A stretch of DNA of 64,000 bases from Zoroaster sp. YZ-2022 (taxonomy: Eukaryota; Echinodermata; Asteroidea; Forcipulatida; Zoroasteridae): positions 5,017,690 to 5,081,689 of the forward strand of contig CM055816.1 in NCBI GenBank assembly GCA_029582265.1, in the 5' to 3' direction. The position numbers and the translations under genes are program-made. Positions 26,509 through 38,835 of this stretch are shown piece by piece; within the stretch, counting starts at the first letter, position 1, and each line of letters starts with the position of its first letter. The notes below the pieces were generated by a model, which was given only the letters and a program-made list of their open reading frames with translations, was not told where the DNA came from and searched no databases.

Positions 26509-27248
26509 CACAACATTGGCCCAACGAGGGCCAGCGGGCGATTTCATTGGGCCCAGCGTTGGCTGTCAACGTTGGCCCAACGTAAATTTGCTCATTGGCA
26601 TTACGGTGGGCCAATGTAAAAATTAGTTGGGCCAATGTTGGAACCTTTATCATTACCTTTAAGCGAATATTGAGCCAGCGTTGGTCAACTCATCCCAACA
26701 TTGGCCCAACATAGCCCAGCGAAGCGGTTTCATTGGGCCAGCGTTGGTTGTCAATGTTGGCCCAACGTAATTTTTCATTGGCATTACGGCGGGCCAATGT
26801 AAAGTTGGCCCGTTGGGCCAGCGTAAACGATCATTTAACGTTGGGCCAATGTTGGGGCCTTTTGTCATTACCTTTTTAAGCCAATATTGAGCCGCGTTGA
26901 GTCAACTCATCCCAACATTTGCCCAACATAGGGCCAGCGGAAGCGGTTTCATTGGGCCAACGTTGGCTGTCAATTATTGCGTAATTTTGCTCGTCGGGCA
27001 TTACAGTGGGCCAATGTAAAATTTAACGTTGAACCAGCAAACGTTGGGCCAATGTTGGGCCATTTGTATCGTCACCTTTTTAAGCCAATATTGAGCCAAC
27101 ATTGAGCCAACATATTCCAACATTGGACCAACATTGGACGCTTTGTATCATTGACTTTGAGCCAACATCAAGCCATCATTGAGCCAACATAGTCCAACAT
27201 TGCACCCAATGTTGGCCTTTAACATTAATTTGATCCAACATCGAGCCA
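26509..27248. repeat. GTTGGCCCAA minisatellite, left block
   Basis: Imperfect tandem units of roughly 180-190 bp made of shorter words such as AACGTTGGCTGTCAA, CATTGGCATTAC, GGGCCAATGTAAA and GGGCCAATGTTGG. Many words are inverted repeats of each other. It shares the CATTGGCATTAC and TTGGCCCAA words with 37607-38835 but has a different longer unit. Confidence 0.88.
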
Positions 27249-27445
27249 AACACTAAAAACTCCTGGGTCAGAATTGACCCATACTCCGGGGTTGGACATG
27301 CCCGACCTTTTCCCTGGTCAGAATGACCCAAAAATTGGGTCAATTATTTGACCCAGAAAAACAAGTCACATAATCTGACCCAACTTTCGGGTCATTCTCA
27401 CCTGGAAGAGGTCGGGTCATATCAACCGGACTCACGTTAATGTTG
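27249..27445. repeat. GGGTCA hairpin terminus of X, left copy
   Basis: A dense run of GGGTCA/TGACCC words arranged as a long imperfect hairpin, with the outer end ACTAAAAACTCCTGGGTCA. It corresponds to 43285-43512. Confidence 0.82.
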
Positions 27446-27784
27446 ACCCAGATTCGAAGTTCTAATGAGATACATGTCTTCCATGTATTGAAGCCTTATC
27501 TATGGCAAGCAAAAATAAAACAAATTTCTGGTTTTTGTAACATTCAGCTGAATCATAACCTTATAAAGTGTTAAATTTGCATAGAAAATTGCCATAAATG
27601 TGCACCTTCTATAAGGAACACATGCTTACCTTGTTAGGATGGCCTGGGAGACAACACATTGTAATTTGAAGGATAACTGTAAATGAAAAGAAACAAACAA
27701 TTAAATGATCTTCTGATTGTTATATGTATTTATTTCTTAACTGTTGAAAAATACATGTTCATAAATAGTCATTTTTTGTTATTG

Positions 27785-28013
27785 AAAAGGTAGTATTGCC
27801 ACGTATCAACAGGGCATGGAATCAGAGTTCAAGTTCTAGATTAACTCAGTAACTGAAAATAATACTCACGTGGTAAGGTCATATGTATAATTATTTGCGT
27901 TGCTGCTGCATAAATGAGCCAGTAATTTTCAGTTACTGTGTTCATATTAAACTAAGACACCGCATTCCATGCCTGTAGAAAGTCTGCTCTGATCATGACA
28001 TACTGTCCTTTAA
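27785..28013. mobile_element. MITE with CACGATCAG ends, copy 1
   Basis: A roughly 225-bp element with imperfect inverted ends of the form AAAGG..CAATAT..CACGATCAG..CAGG.CATGGAAT. It lies inside X (left copy) and matches 42433-42658 in inverse orientation and 61217-61438. Confidence 0.72.
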
Positions 28014-28970
28014 TATCTTTACTTGTGTATGGGATTGATGGTCAGTACTTGGGTTGAAATATCCCAAATGCTTGCATAAAAACATAGGAACTTTAATTGG
28101 GTAATCTGCGAAAATAACACACCAAGACTAACATACCTATGCAATGAAGATTGTTTGCATGGCCCAACTCCTAGGGATTCACAGTGAAATATACATTTTA
28201 CTAGATCACCCAACAGATACTGTTTAATAACTTACTACACTCATGAGGATTTTGGTTCAGTCAAAAAATAATTCCTCAGTACACATCATTGTTATATATT
28301 TACAAAATACCTAGAAAGACCTAGATGTGTCTAGGTTCTGAAAAACCAAACCCCATGAAGGTACAGACTGCCACAGATAGGATATGTCCATATAATTTAA
28401 TTTGAAACATACATTAACCTTTGAAGAATGGATCAACTTCAACTGCTGGCCATTGGATCACAAAGTTATATGGACTTGACACACTGAAGCAGTAACACAA
28501 ATGGCTGTTTGTGTGACACATTTGTATGACAAGGGTTCAATGGTTCCAATCTGGTGAAGGGGGATATTATTTTAAAGATATGATGGGCTGTATATAATGA
28601 CATGTACATGTACAATTTATGCTATAAGATACATGTATGTTCAATATATACCGATGAATATATGTTGGTGTGGTCCAAAATCAGCATAGATGGTGATGCT
28701 ATATGCGAAGAATTCTTAAGGCCCTATAAAGTGATGGTGAATCAATCACTTATTCAATGTAAAAAAACAAACATTTTAAGCATTCTCACTTGAATGACCA
28801 CACATCTTGTACAGATTTGATGCACCATTATGCCTGTGGCTTCAAATGATTTGCATGCTACTGGGTTTGTCACCAGATTCCTGTACATACTTTAAATGAC
28901 AACAGGTTATTAACAGTCATGTCCTTACCACTAATACCAGTCAATAAATGACTTGGTGGCATCCTATAAT

Positions 28971-28978
28971 GACTATAG
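28971..28978. repeat. 8-bp target duplication GACTATAG, left
   Basis: An exact repeat of 36127-36134. In the inverted X copy the equivalent, uninterrupted site is CTATCGTC at 41200-41207, one base different. Confidence 0.9.
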
Positions 28979-29294
28979 TAGGGCTGTGGTATCCGGGTAT
29001 CCGGATACCCGACCGAAAAAACTTTATCATTACCGGTTCCATTTTCGGTTCCGGGTACCCGTAAACGACTTTTTAAAATTGGGACTAACCATTTTATGGT
29101 GGTGAACAGAAATCTTTTACTATTGAACAATGTAATTTTACACTTTAAGGAGCAATTTTATTCAAGAGATTAACACTCTGATAACGCCTTTGTAGTATTT
29201 CGGATATTTTCCATACACTTTGTCCAACTGTTTGATACATTAAAACACACTTTCGTAGAGAATGTCCTATTACATTGTATACGACAACCCTGTT

Positions 29295-29415
29295 TTGTAC
29301 AGAAAAAGTTAAGCAAGTTAATCTACCTTCACCAAAGGTTTGTATATGCCACAGAGAATGCAGCGTGAGGTCAGTGTAATACAATGCATGCGGTTTGTGT
29401 GTGTGTGGGGGGGGG
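29295..29415 (+). repeat. dispersed repeat with GT/G-run tail, copy 1
   Basis: Shares AAGTTAATCTACCTTCACC, GCAGCGTGAGGTCA and a following (GT)n with 51053-51225 (same strand) and 31600-31770 (opposite strand). The tail here ends in a run of 13 G. Confidence 0.7.
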
Positions 29416-31599
29416 GGGTGGGGTTGTATACAGAGTGTGTATGTGGGTTTTTATACGAGTGTTTTGTAAGGGTTACAGAGTCATCGTCGTTAACATTTTA
29501 ATTTAAAGAACATAAAATAGTTATAGCCTAATTAGAACGTTGCTACGACTGTTACGATGTATACAGAAACAATTTGATTATTCATGAAACGATCGACTAC
29601 CGTATGAATTAAGCGTGCCATTGCTGCATGCTATGCGATTCATGTGCCCTCACTTAAAACGACACGCAATTGTAATCCAGACTACCAGATTATAATCTGT
29701 GCTTGTTAATAAGCAAGATGAAATTGATCTTTTGAGACGTTATCTACTGACACAAATTTACATGTTGCGATGAATACATAGGAAGAAAACAGTGAATCCA
29801 TGCCCGCGTGTTATTTTGTTCGTGGTACATGTATTAAGACAGTAAACTACCCGTAATTTATATTCAATAACACCCTAACAAACACGCTACTAATTTTATC
29901 AATCCTATTTTCCTTTTGAGAAAGAACCTGGGTTCGAAACGAATAACTACTAGTTTGATTTATACTACAGGTCCTTTAGGTTGGTCCAAAAATTTGTTTA
30001 ATATTTAGATGTAATTTGAGATGCCATTTGAGATGTATAGTTCCTATTTAAAATAAACCATACTAAGAATGTGTTTGCAGATATCTCAAAATATCAGGAT
30101 TTATAGTTTCTTGTCATACACCAGTGTACATTTGGTGGAATATTCTATTAAAACAGACATCCTCAAAATTTCCCCAGACATCATTAATCATCCCTTCAGT
30201 TGCAGTTTGAAAGCTAAGTATGCTTTTGAAAGTCATCTGAGCGCAACGGCTCATTTCAATACATTTCATATGACTAAAATACTTTTTTTTCACGCCAAAA
30301 TAATTCAATGGGTAGGTCAAGGTTGTTTGTGCTAGTGCCTTTCCAAACATCAGTGTAGGCTATACATCACGTGTACGTATACATATAGCTTCAGACTTCA
30401 ATTTCGATCCAAAACTTGAAAAAGATCGACGGATGAAAAAGCGCACCAAATTTGCTGCCCATTACAACGCGCTGGAAGACATAAACAAAAGTATTACTCC
30501 AAAAATAGGACTCCCAAAGTTGATCTCAAAAGTGCTTATCGGTATATATATACCTGTCATCCTGATGACTTATTTAAATGGCACTAAACTTCCATTTGGA
30601 GATACGTGCGCCATGCATTTTCATAGAATTACTCCGTCTGCATGTCTCTCGTATGATGCAAACATCATGGTTGAAAATAGGGTCGTTGCTTACCTGGATG
30701 ATTTTCATCAAAATTGAAAATACAGGAGGCTTGTAAATGGCATTTTAATTACTTGTTTTACTTTATGGTTAGTATTTCATATAAATTGCTCAAAGATGGA
30801 TAGCCCTTCCCACACAATCACTTGTCTTAATTCATACCAATGCTCGAACTCTTATATAAAAATACCTCAAGGAAAACTAGATTGTTCATTGAACTACTTC
30901 AAGAGTGTTCAGCCATTTACTCTGCATAATTATTATATTAAAAAATCCCAGACATATTCAAAGTTATTCATCCGTCCAGTTGCAGTTTGAAAAGCTATCG
31001 CTATGCTTTTTGCAAATCATGTGAGCGCAACCCTCATTTGTGACTCATTTCAATACGTTATGACCAAAAATACAACAAAGGATCTGCACTTCTTTCACGC
31101 CTACATGTTGTGTTGCTTTTTATGCGTCTATAGTATACACCATAAAAATAAGTGTTCACAGCCAAGAAAGAGCCAGCGATTTGATAGATGGGCTCTAAAG
31201 TAACTGTTAACTTTCTAAAAAAAAAATAAAAAGGAAAAGGATATCAGGAAACAAATGAACTGAAATCTTTTTAGTCTTTAAACTTTCTCTGAACCCCTTT
31301 TCTGCAAATTCACCGTTTCCTTTGAATGCGGCAAAACAAATCAAAAACACTACTTATCTGGAACAATACACTATGTAAAATGACGGAGGAAGGAAGGAAC
31401 TTTCCTCCATGATAAAATGAATGTTGGTTTTCCTTTCAAAGAATTGATTTATTATTATTTAGAGGAGTCATCATGTACAGCGATATAAAGCCACTAATCA
31501 GTGTAAAAGCAGACTGGTTAGTGCAACAGGATCCAGTATGGATTTACTGTTTTCTTTCCTGCAGGATTTTCATCTGAGCATGCGCATGACTCTATACCC

Positions 31600-31770
31600 C
31601 TTACATAACATGCTGCACACTCTTACAAAAAACCAACTCACACACCCGCACGCATTGCATTACAGGTAGTGACCTCACGCCGTGTTGGCTACCGTGCGAG
31701 ATTCAAACTAATTCGCCTTCAAATAAACTTTGGGTGAAGGTGCGAATTGAAGGTGATTAACTTTTTTAAA
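31600..31770 (-). repeat. dispersed repeat, copy 2 (inverted)
   Basis: The reverse complement of the family at 51053-51225: GTGACCTCACGCCGTGTTGG, TTCGCCTTCAAATAAACTTT and GAATTGAAGGTGATTAACTT are shared. Confidence 0.78.
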
Positions 31771-32139
31771 AAATAAACCCCCTCTAAAGGTTGTCACATA
31801 TACTGTAATAAAGGACATAACTGCCATCCCACCAAAGTGAACATGATTTATAACAATGATAAAGTACCAATCAGTACACCGCAACCGATTTTGAAAGAAA
31901 TATTGGGTTCTGAAAATAATCTTAATTTTAAAATCATTGTTTAGCTTTATTATTATTAGTAATAGTAGTAGTTGTTATTTTTAATTATTCTAACTAGGTC
32001 TCTTATAGTAAATTCATTATTCATATGAACAACTTGCGCGCATTTGCTCTTTGACTTTCCGCAACGCAGCCTACAACACGAAATGTACTAAATGATGCAA
32101 CATTAACAAATTTTCCTTTGTATTTGAAAGTTGACTGTT

Positions 32140-32880
32140 TCTAACCCCTCGCCCGGCATTTTAAAGTGTAACATTTCCCCATCAGAATGATTATCTTTTC
32201 AAACTTAATTACACTGGGGAAAATAGGTTTTTTTGTTTTAAAAGGAGTAAATGATAAAAATCTGCATTTCCTATGGAGGTCAACACGAATTTGACTGTCC
32301 CGATGGTTTGCTCAATAAATGGAATGTCAAAGCAGATTGCGTAACGTTACAGATTTACCTCGCACGGCAGAAGAATCCGTAGAAGATTCTCTTTCCATTC
32401 ATGTAAGAAGGATTTTGATTAGCCAAGAGGAAAGAGGGCTTTTCATGTCCAATCATTGAACGTCTCTCTTCTTGGGAGTAGTGACCTTGATAATTTATGC
32501 AAGGATCTCCATAGTCTGGTTTCACACGCACTCACTTATGCACGTAAAGTGTGATCGGTTGCAGTGGGTACTAGATTGTGCCACAAGAAACGTAGGAGAC
32601 TCGTTTCTCTGAAGTCTACAATCATTAGATTTTGACGATTTCTCATCAACAAAGGAAAAAAAATTGTAGAATATATTTATAGGTAGGTTTTTAAGTCCAT
32701 ATTAAAATCCTCTTTTAAAGAAAATTGAGCCAACTTCGATGAAAAACCAAGTTTGATGTACTTGCTGATCGGATCACACCATTACTTTTTGGGCCATCTT
32801 TACTTTGATTTTGTGGAAGAATGTGAATAACTAAAGTTGCTGAAGTTGAACATTTTAAAAACTGAATTCTTGAGCTGCAT
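32140..32880. repeat. 740-bp direct duplication, left copy
   Basis: Nearly identical to 34138-34880, from CCCCTCGCCCGGCATTTTA to GAATTCTTGAG. Differences are a few indels in A or T runs. Both copies lie inside the hAT element about 2 kb apart. The ends are not TG...CA and no primer-binding or polypurine signals flank them, so they are not obvious LTRs. A short minus-strand frame containing LVIHILPQNQSKDG is conserved in both, but I do not recognise it. Confidence 0.9.
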
Positions 32881-34137
32881 AAGTCAGTTGCTGTAACGGG
32901 ATATGGCGACACAAAACAAAGACAAAGTTAAAATTGTTTTGTATTCATATCAACTGATGAAATAACAATAACAAATAAATTAAGACAAAAAAGACTGTTT
33001 AAGTTATGAGTTTAAATTCAACTTTAAAAGATTATCTTACTCGCACGGATACATTAAGAAGCTCTTGCAATGAAACCAAACTTGTTATTTTAAAACTGCA
33101 GACTGAAGGAAATATTCATTTATGTATTTCAAGTGGTAGTGATGTGAAGATTAAAGTACTTTTCTTCTATGAATAAGTACAAGTAGAAGAGGTCTCCCAC
33201 CCAGTATATGGTATAAGTAAGGTTTTTTATATTCCAACCCTAAAGTTTGGTTAAATGTTTTATACTTTGAATAGGTACTGAATCCATCCAACAGGGGCTT
33301 ATGTACTCCATCTACACTACCATTACCATGAAAATAATTTATTTAAGGTAATTATTGTGTGATCCATGCCTGGCACATGAACTTCATTATTATTCATAAT
33401 TCAAATTTAGCCTGCAAAAAGGTAGTTTCGGTACCTTTGAGTGCCTCATACCAAAATAATCAATGGGTCCGTGCTGGCTCGTAAGCTTTTCAACCACCTG
33501 GACTTTCCTGGGAATGACAACAAAAGATGCAAGGTTTTTAAATTTCCTTATCAATGTAAAATTATGTTGGATTTTCGGGGGAAATTCCCAGGACGGTATA
33601 GGCAAACTCATGTTGTCACGGAAAACATCACATAAATAATACGTTCCAGTGCGTGTGGGGTACTTGACTATAATGGTCTATTGAGAATACTGAGACCATA
33701 CAAGTTCTTTCCTGAAGCAGACTTGATTCACAACCACAACGCTTTCAATTCAATCTTAAAGATATATTATCACCCGTGTTAATGGCTAGTTTAACAGCAC
33801 CAACTATCGCAGATTTTAGTTTTCATTGAAACATTGCTATTTCACTTGAGAAAGAGAAAAACGCTTTAAAAATACTACATTTCTCAAAATAATTGTGAGA
33901 AGCACTGTTTTACGGTTAAAAAAATACCAATTAAATTCATGGTGGGTCCTGTCATTAGTTAACTTTGACACTGTTTTACTGTAAAACCAAGCTTATGATG
34001 AATATTTAGTGAAATATTTCATTTCGAAGTATTTGTTTTCCTTTCTAAAAGCAAATTATCAATGAAAACAAAATGCTGAAATTACATCTATATACATTCT
34101 GTGAATGGGTTCATCGTATAGTTGTAATACAAAGTTC

Positions 34138-34880
34138 TAATCCCCTCGCCCGGCATTTTAAAGTGTAACATTTCCCCATCAGAATGATTATCTTTTCAAA
34201 CTTAATTACACTGGGGAAAATAGGGCTTTTTTGTTTTTAAAAAGGGGAGTAAATGCTAAAAATCTGCATTTCCTATGGAGGTCAACACGAATTTGACTGT
34301 TTTCCCCGATGGTTTGCTCAATAAATGGAATGTCAAAGCAGATTGCGTAACGTTACAGATTTACCTCGCACGGCAGAAGAATCCGTAGAAAATTCTCTTT
34401 CCATTCATGTAAGAAGGATTTTGATTAGCCAAGAGGAAAGAGGGGCTTTCATGTCCAATCATTGAACGTCTCTCTTCTTGGAGTAGTGACCTTGATAATT
34501 TATGCAAGGATCTCCATAGTCTGGTTTCACACGCACTCACTTATGCACGTAAAGTGTGATCGGTTGCAGTGGGTACTAGATTGTGCCACAAGAAACGTAG
34601 GAGACTCTCTGAAGTCTACAATCATTAGATTTTGACGATTTCTCACATCAACAAAGGAAAAAAATTGTAGAATATATTATATGTAGGTTTTCTTAAGTCC
34701 ATATTAAAATCCCTCTTTTAAAGAAAATTGAGCCAACTTCGATGAAAAAAACCAAGTTTGATGTACTTGCTGATCGGATCACACCATTACTTTTTGGGCC
34801 ATCTTTACTTTGATTTTGTGGAAGAATGTGAATAACTAAAGTTGCTGAAGTTGAACATTTTAAACTCTGAATTCTTGAGT
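34138..34880. repeat. 740-bp direct duplication, right copy
   Basis: The partner of 32140-32880, same orientation, with a few per cent difference by eye. It diverges abruptly after GAATTCTTGAG. Duplication within the element, or two insertions of one unknown repeat, would both explain it. Confidence 0.9.
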
Positions 34881-35610
34881 TGTATTTTGTATTGATGTGC
34901 ATGTACATGTACTTATTAATTATATTGTGCGTGCCAATACTTTCTCACATCCACCGCCATCCCCATTATATGATGGTCTAGTCCACTGACCTATTGTTTT
35001 CAATAAACATCCGTGCTATGTGCACTCATTAGTATAGGGTCATGTGCATCCTTCTGGCCGTTCCACAGAGCATCTTATCTTTTCTGCGCGAAATCCGGTC
35101 AAAGTTCTTCATATGTCAGGAAACAAGGTTTATTGACAGGCCATTGACATTTAACTAAAATTCATTGTGATAGAAAGCAATTAATATTCAAGTTCTGATT
35201 TTAAATTCGTAATATTTTGCAGTTTGTTAGTTTCATAATATTATTTTATTAAGCAAAATTATGTCCTTATCCAAAGCCAACATGACGTACGGGATATCCT
35301 TATTTAGAAGGCAGGGGCGCGGCAAGGCGCAAGCACATGAATCGTTTTAATTTCCCACAACAGGTTAGTTCCGCCCACATCGCCCTTGATCGACCAATGC
35401 CATTATTCAACACGTGTTTTCTGACATGAACATCCAAGTGAACTTGCTATACGCATGCACTCTGACACGCACACACCATCATTGTCTCATTCTGATGATA
35501 TGAAAGTCACTTCTGACACAGTCACGTGTGAGGCCACTGAAGCTGCGTGATGCACCGGCCGTGCGTGTGCACGTGTGATCATATCAATGGGGCTTTCTTT
35601 TGTACAGTGT

Positions 35611-35860
35611 AAATAATAATAATAATAATAATGTGTGGACTTATATAGCGCACGTATCCACCAACTAAGTGGTGCTCAAGGCGCATTCTTTTTTACATGC
35701 ATTACACAACACACGGGACCTACGGCTTTACGTCCCATCCGAAGGACGAAGCAATTATGGTTAAGTACCTTGCTCAAGGACACAAGTGTCACGACCGGGG
35801 CTCGAACTCACACCCTGCTGCTGGCAACACCAGAACTTGAGTTCGGTGCGCTACACTTTT
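35611..35860 (-). mobile_element. tRNA-derived SINE inside the hAT element, minus strand
   Basis: On the minus strand it has a B-box-like segment GAGTTCGAGCCCC, then a body containing CCTTGAGCAAGG, a GCGCCTTGAGCACC segment, TATATAAGTCCAC and an (ATT)n tail (the AATAATAAT run at 35612-35632). It shares its 3' half with the SINE at 9721-10108 but has a different middle. Confidence 0.8.
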
Positions 35861-36126
35861 GTAGCAATTTTTACGGTTTTATTTCAGAAATAACTTTAAG
35901 TAAATACAATATTTTGTCACCAAGATGTTATACTTTTATTATAAATAAAGATCAAATTAAATATTGTATCCTATGTATTATAAAGGTCAATTTTGTTAAC
36001 ATCTACATGTATTTGTACACCAAAGGAGGCATGTTTTCAACAAGAATGAAAACAGGTATCCGGGTATCCGAACTTTCCTGATTTCGGGTATCCGGTTCCA
36101 AAAATATCCGAAAACGCACACCGCTA

Positions 36127-36134
36127 GACTATAG
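36127..36134. repeat. 8-bp target duplication GACTATAG, right
   Basis: An exact copy of 28971-28978 immediately after the right end of the hAT element (ACACCGCTA). Confidence 0.9.
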
Positions 36135-37606
36135 AGTTTTTTTGCCCTTCACCCGCTTACCTCTGATGGGGAATAAGGAAGGAGCAAGCTTGCACCTCAT
36201 CCTCACTGCAAACTCAGTCTGGACAATCTGTGGACAATAACATAATTGAATAAGAAATAGTTTTGTGTAATTTAGAAGCCAATTAGGGATAAGGCTGTTC
36301 CAGGTATCTGGATGACTGAAACTGCCATTACCCGGTTCCATTTTTCTTCCAGTTCCAATTACCTGTAAACAATGTTCACAAATTTTGACTTAACATTTAA
36401 GCCAGATAAATGGAAATCTCAAATGTTTTGTTAAAAAAAAAAAAATTGTGAGTCGTTTTTAATATAGAGGCAGGAAAAGTACTTGAGTAAGTCCACATTT
36501 ATTATGATTCTAATTAGACACGAGAAGCTTGTGTTCATGTTGGTTATTTTATACATTTGGGAGTATTTGTGTTTTTATAAATTATTTACCAAAATAACCA
36601 AAAACGTATGTTTTCTTTTTTTTCTGTGGGTGGGGGAGGGGGCATGGTTTCATCAAAAATTCATTAATAATTGTTTGACTACAGAAAAACTTACATGATG
36701 TTTGTCATTCTTACCCCCAAGTATAGTGTAAACTATATGGATGGTTGACTACGGTATGTCATAGCAAGCATGACCAACCTTTGATCTGAAATACAAACAT
36801 ACCATGTAAAAACAATATTATGTTTTCAAAGAGGGACAAAGAATAATGGTCATGCTAACAAAACACAGATATTAGTTAGAAAACCCTCAGTCATTATTAT
36901 CAGCATGATGGATTGATGCAACTTCAGAAAAATGCCTTTAAGTTAGGCTTTAAAATAGAATACATGTGACCTCTCCTTGATCCATGACATGACTGTTTCA
37001 TTATCTCATGAGTTTCAGGCCTACTTGTCTTTAGTCATGGAGGAAGGTCCTTCCTCCATTTGCTTTAGTTGAGTGAGAAAAGTATCAGTAGGCTATGTGC
37101 CAGTTGCAGCCACCACAGTATTACTTAGGAACTATTGACACTACTGAAGCCAAATTGCCTACAGTTATTAATATTATTATTGCACCATCCCCTGTGTGTG
37201 TGTTTTTGTTATATCATCATGGCCCCTCCATCCATGCAATGTACAGGACAATGTCACTGACAATGGGTTGTAGTTGTACAGTGAAAGCTCGCATACACAT
37301 GTAATGTATACGACCAGTAGGCCTACAGTCAGTACATGACCTTCTGTACAATACCAGTGCCACACTCACACTGATGTTAACGTTATAACCATAGTTTTGT
37401 ACAGTCATTATCTATACTAAACGAACATACATGTATTAATAATGTGAAAGATTACATACCTTCAAATGAAACCAAGTAATGAAGACCCCTTCCATTAATT
37501 GTGCAACGATTCTCAAACGATCAGTTAGACGAAAATAAACGACATCGTTTCGTAGTTAAAAATGGCGGTTGGAAAAATGTGAGTTGCTGACATGACGTCA
37601 CCGATA
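36135..37606. repeat. sequence X, left copy, inner part
   Basis: The reverse complement of about 39703-41199. Shared landmarks are the GCCCTTCACCCGC segment, ATAAAATAACCAA on the other strand, ACATACCTTCAAATGAAAC and TGACATGACGTCACC. It is more decayed than the right copy: for example, the counterpart of 40566-40650 has an in-frame TAG. It ends where the right minisatellite block starts. Confidence 0.86.
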
Positions 37607-38835
37607 AGAACATTGGCCCAATGATAAAAACTAACACAATGCCAATGTTGGTGTCCGACTAAAACCCAACGTTGGTCCAACATGATCGCCAGCGTAATTC
37701 CAATGTTATATTGCCGACCTAGAGCCAACATTGGCCCAATGTAAGAAACTAACACAATGCCAGTGTCGGCGTCCGACTAAAAACCAACGTTGGTCCAACA
37801 TTGATCGCCAACGTAATGCCAATGTTACATGTATATTGCCGACCAAGAGCCAACATTGGCCCAATGTAAGAAACTAACACAATGCCAATGTCGGTGTCCA
37901 ACTAAAAAACAACGTTGGTCCAACATCGATCGCCAACGTAATCACGGCCAATGTTATATTGCCGACCTAGAGCCAACATTAATTGGCCCAATGTAAGAAA
38001 CTAACACAATGCCAATGTCGGTGTCCGACTAAAAACCAACGTTGGTCCAACATCGATCGCCAACGTAATTCCAATGTTATATTGCCGACCTAGAGCCAAC
38101 ATTGGCCCAATGTTGAAAACTAACAAAATGCCAATGTCGGTGTCCAACTAAAAAACAACGTTGGTCCAACATCGATCGCCAACGTAATTCCAATGTTATA
38201 TTGCCGACCTAGAGCCAACATTGGCCCAATGTTAAAAACTAACACAATGCCAATGTCGGTGTCCGACTAAAAACCAACGTTGGTCCAACATCAATCGCCA
38301 ACGTAATGCCAATGTTATATTGCCGACCTAGAGCCAACATTGGCCCAATGTTGAAAACTAACACAATGCCAATGTCGGTGTCCGACTAAAAACCAACGTT
38401 GGTCCAACATCGATCGCCAACGTAATTCCAATGTTATATTGCCGACCTAGAGCCAACATTGGCCCAATGTTGAAAACTAACACAATGCCAATGTCGGTGT
38501 CCGACTAAAAACCAACGTTGGTCCAACATCGATCGGCCAACGTAATGCCAATGTTATATTGCCAACCTAGAGCCAACATTGGCCCAATGTAAGAAACTAA
38601 CACAATGCCAATGTCGGTGTCCGACTAAAAACCAACGTTGGTCCAACATCGATCGCCAACGTAATGCCAATGTTATATTGCCGATTAATTGCCAACATTG
38701 GCTCAACATAAGCAGCCACCATAATGCCAACGCCGATGTTGGCGATGTAATGCCAACATTGAGCCAACGTCAAAAGCTGACATAATGCCAACGCCGACGT
38801 TGCCGACCAATTGCCAACGTTGGCCCAATGTATGA
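37607..38835. repeat. GTTGGCCCAA minisatellite, right block
   Basis: Nine or so regular units of about 120 bp: CCAACATTGGCCCAATGT, GAAAACTAACACAATGCC, AATGTCGGTGTCCGACTAAA, AACCAACGTTGGTCCAACAT, CGATCGCCAACGTAAT, CCAATGTTATATTGCCGACC. Units are highly similar, which suggests recent amplification. It is rich in TTGG/CCAA inverted words. Confidence 0.93.

Larger units (their letters stand above)
27249..28970. repeat. sequence X, left copy, outer part
   Basis: The reverse complement of about 41210-43512. Shared landmarks include the GGGTCA hairpin terminus, AACAAGGTAAGCATG on the right copy, the CACGATCAG-ended MITE and the stretch ACAAATGTGTCACACAAACA. It continues at 36135 after the hAT insertion. 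Visible divergence is far above assembly noise, so this is a true second copy. Confidence 0.88.
28979..36126. mobile_element. 7.15-kb hAT-type element
   Basis: The ends are TAGGGCTGTGGTATCC (left) and, reversed, TAGCGGTGTGCG (right), both followed by repeated GGGTATCCGG subterminal words. The 8-bp duplication GACTATAG on both sides is diagnostic of hAT transposition. No transposase frame was recognised, so it is nonautonomous or decayed. The interior holds a SINE (35611-35860), a direct duplication (32140/34138), a weaker direct repeat (30080-30300 against 30830-31110) and two copies of a GT-associated dispersed repeat. A diverged relative of its left end is visible at about 36293-36390. Confidence 0.88.

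Noticed and set aside
32140..34880. Long terminal repeats of a small retroelement
   Set aside because: The ends are not TG/CA, no primer-binding site or polypurine tract is visible, and the interval has no retroelement genes.
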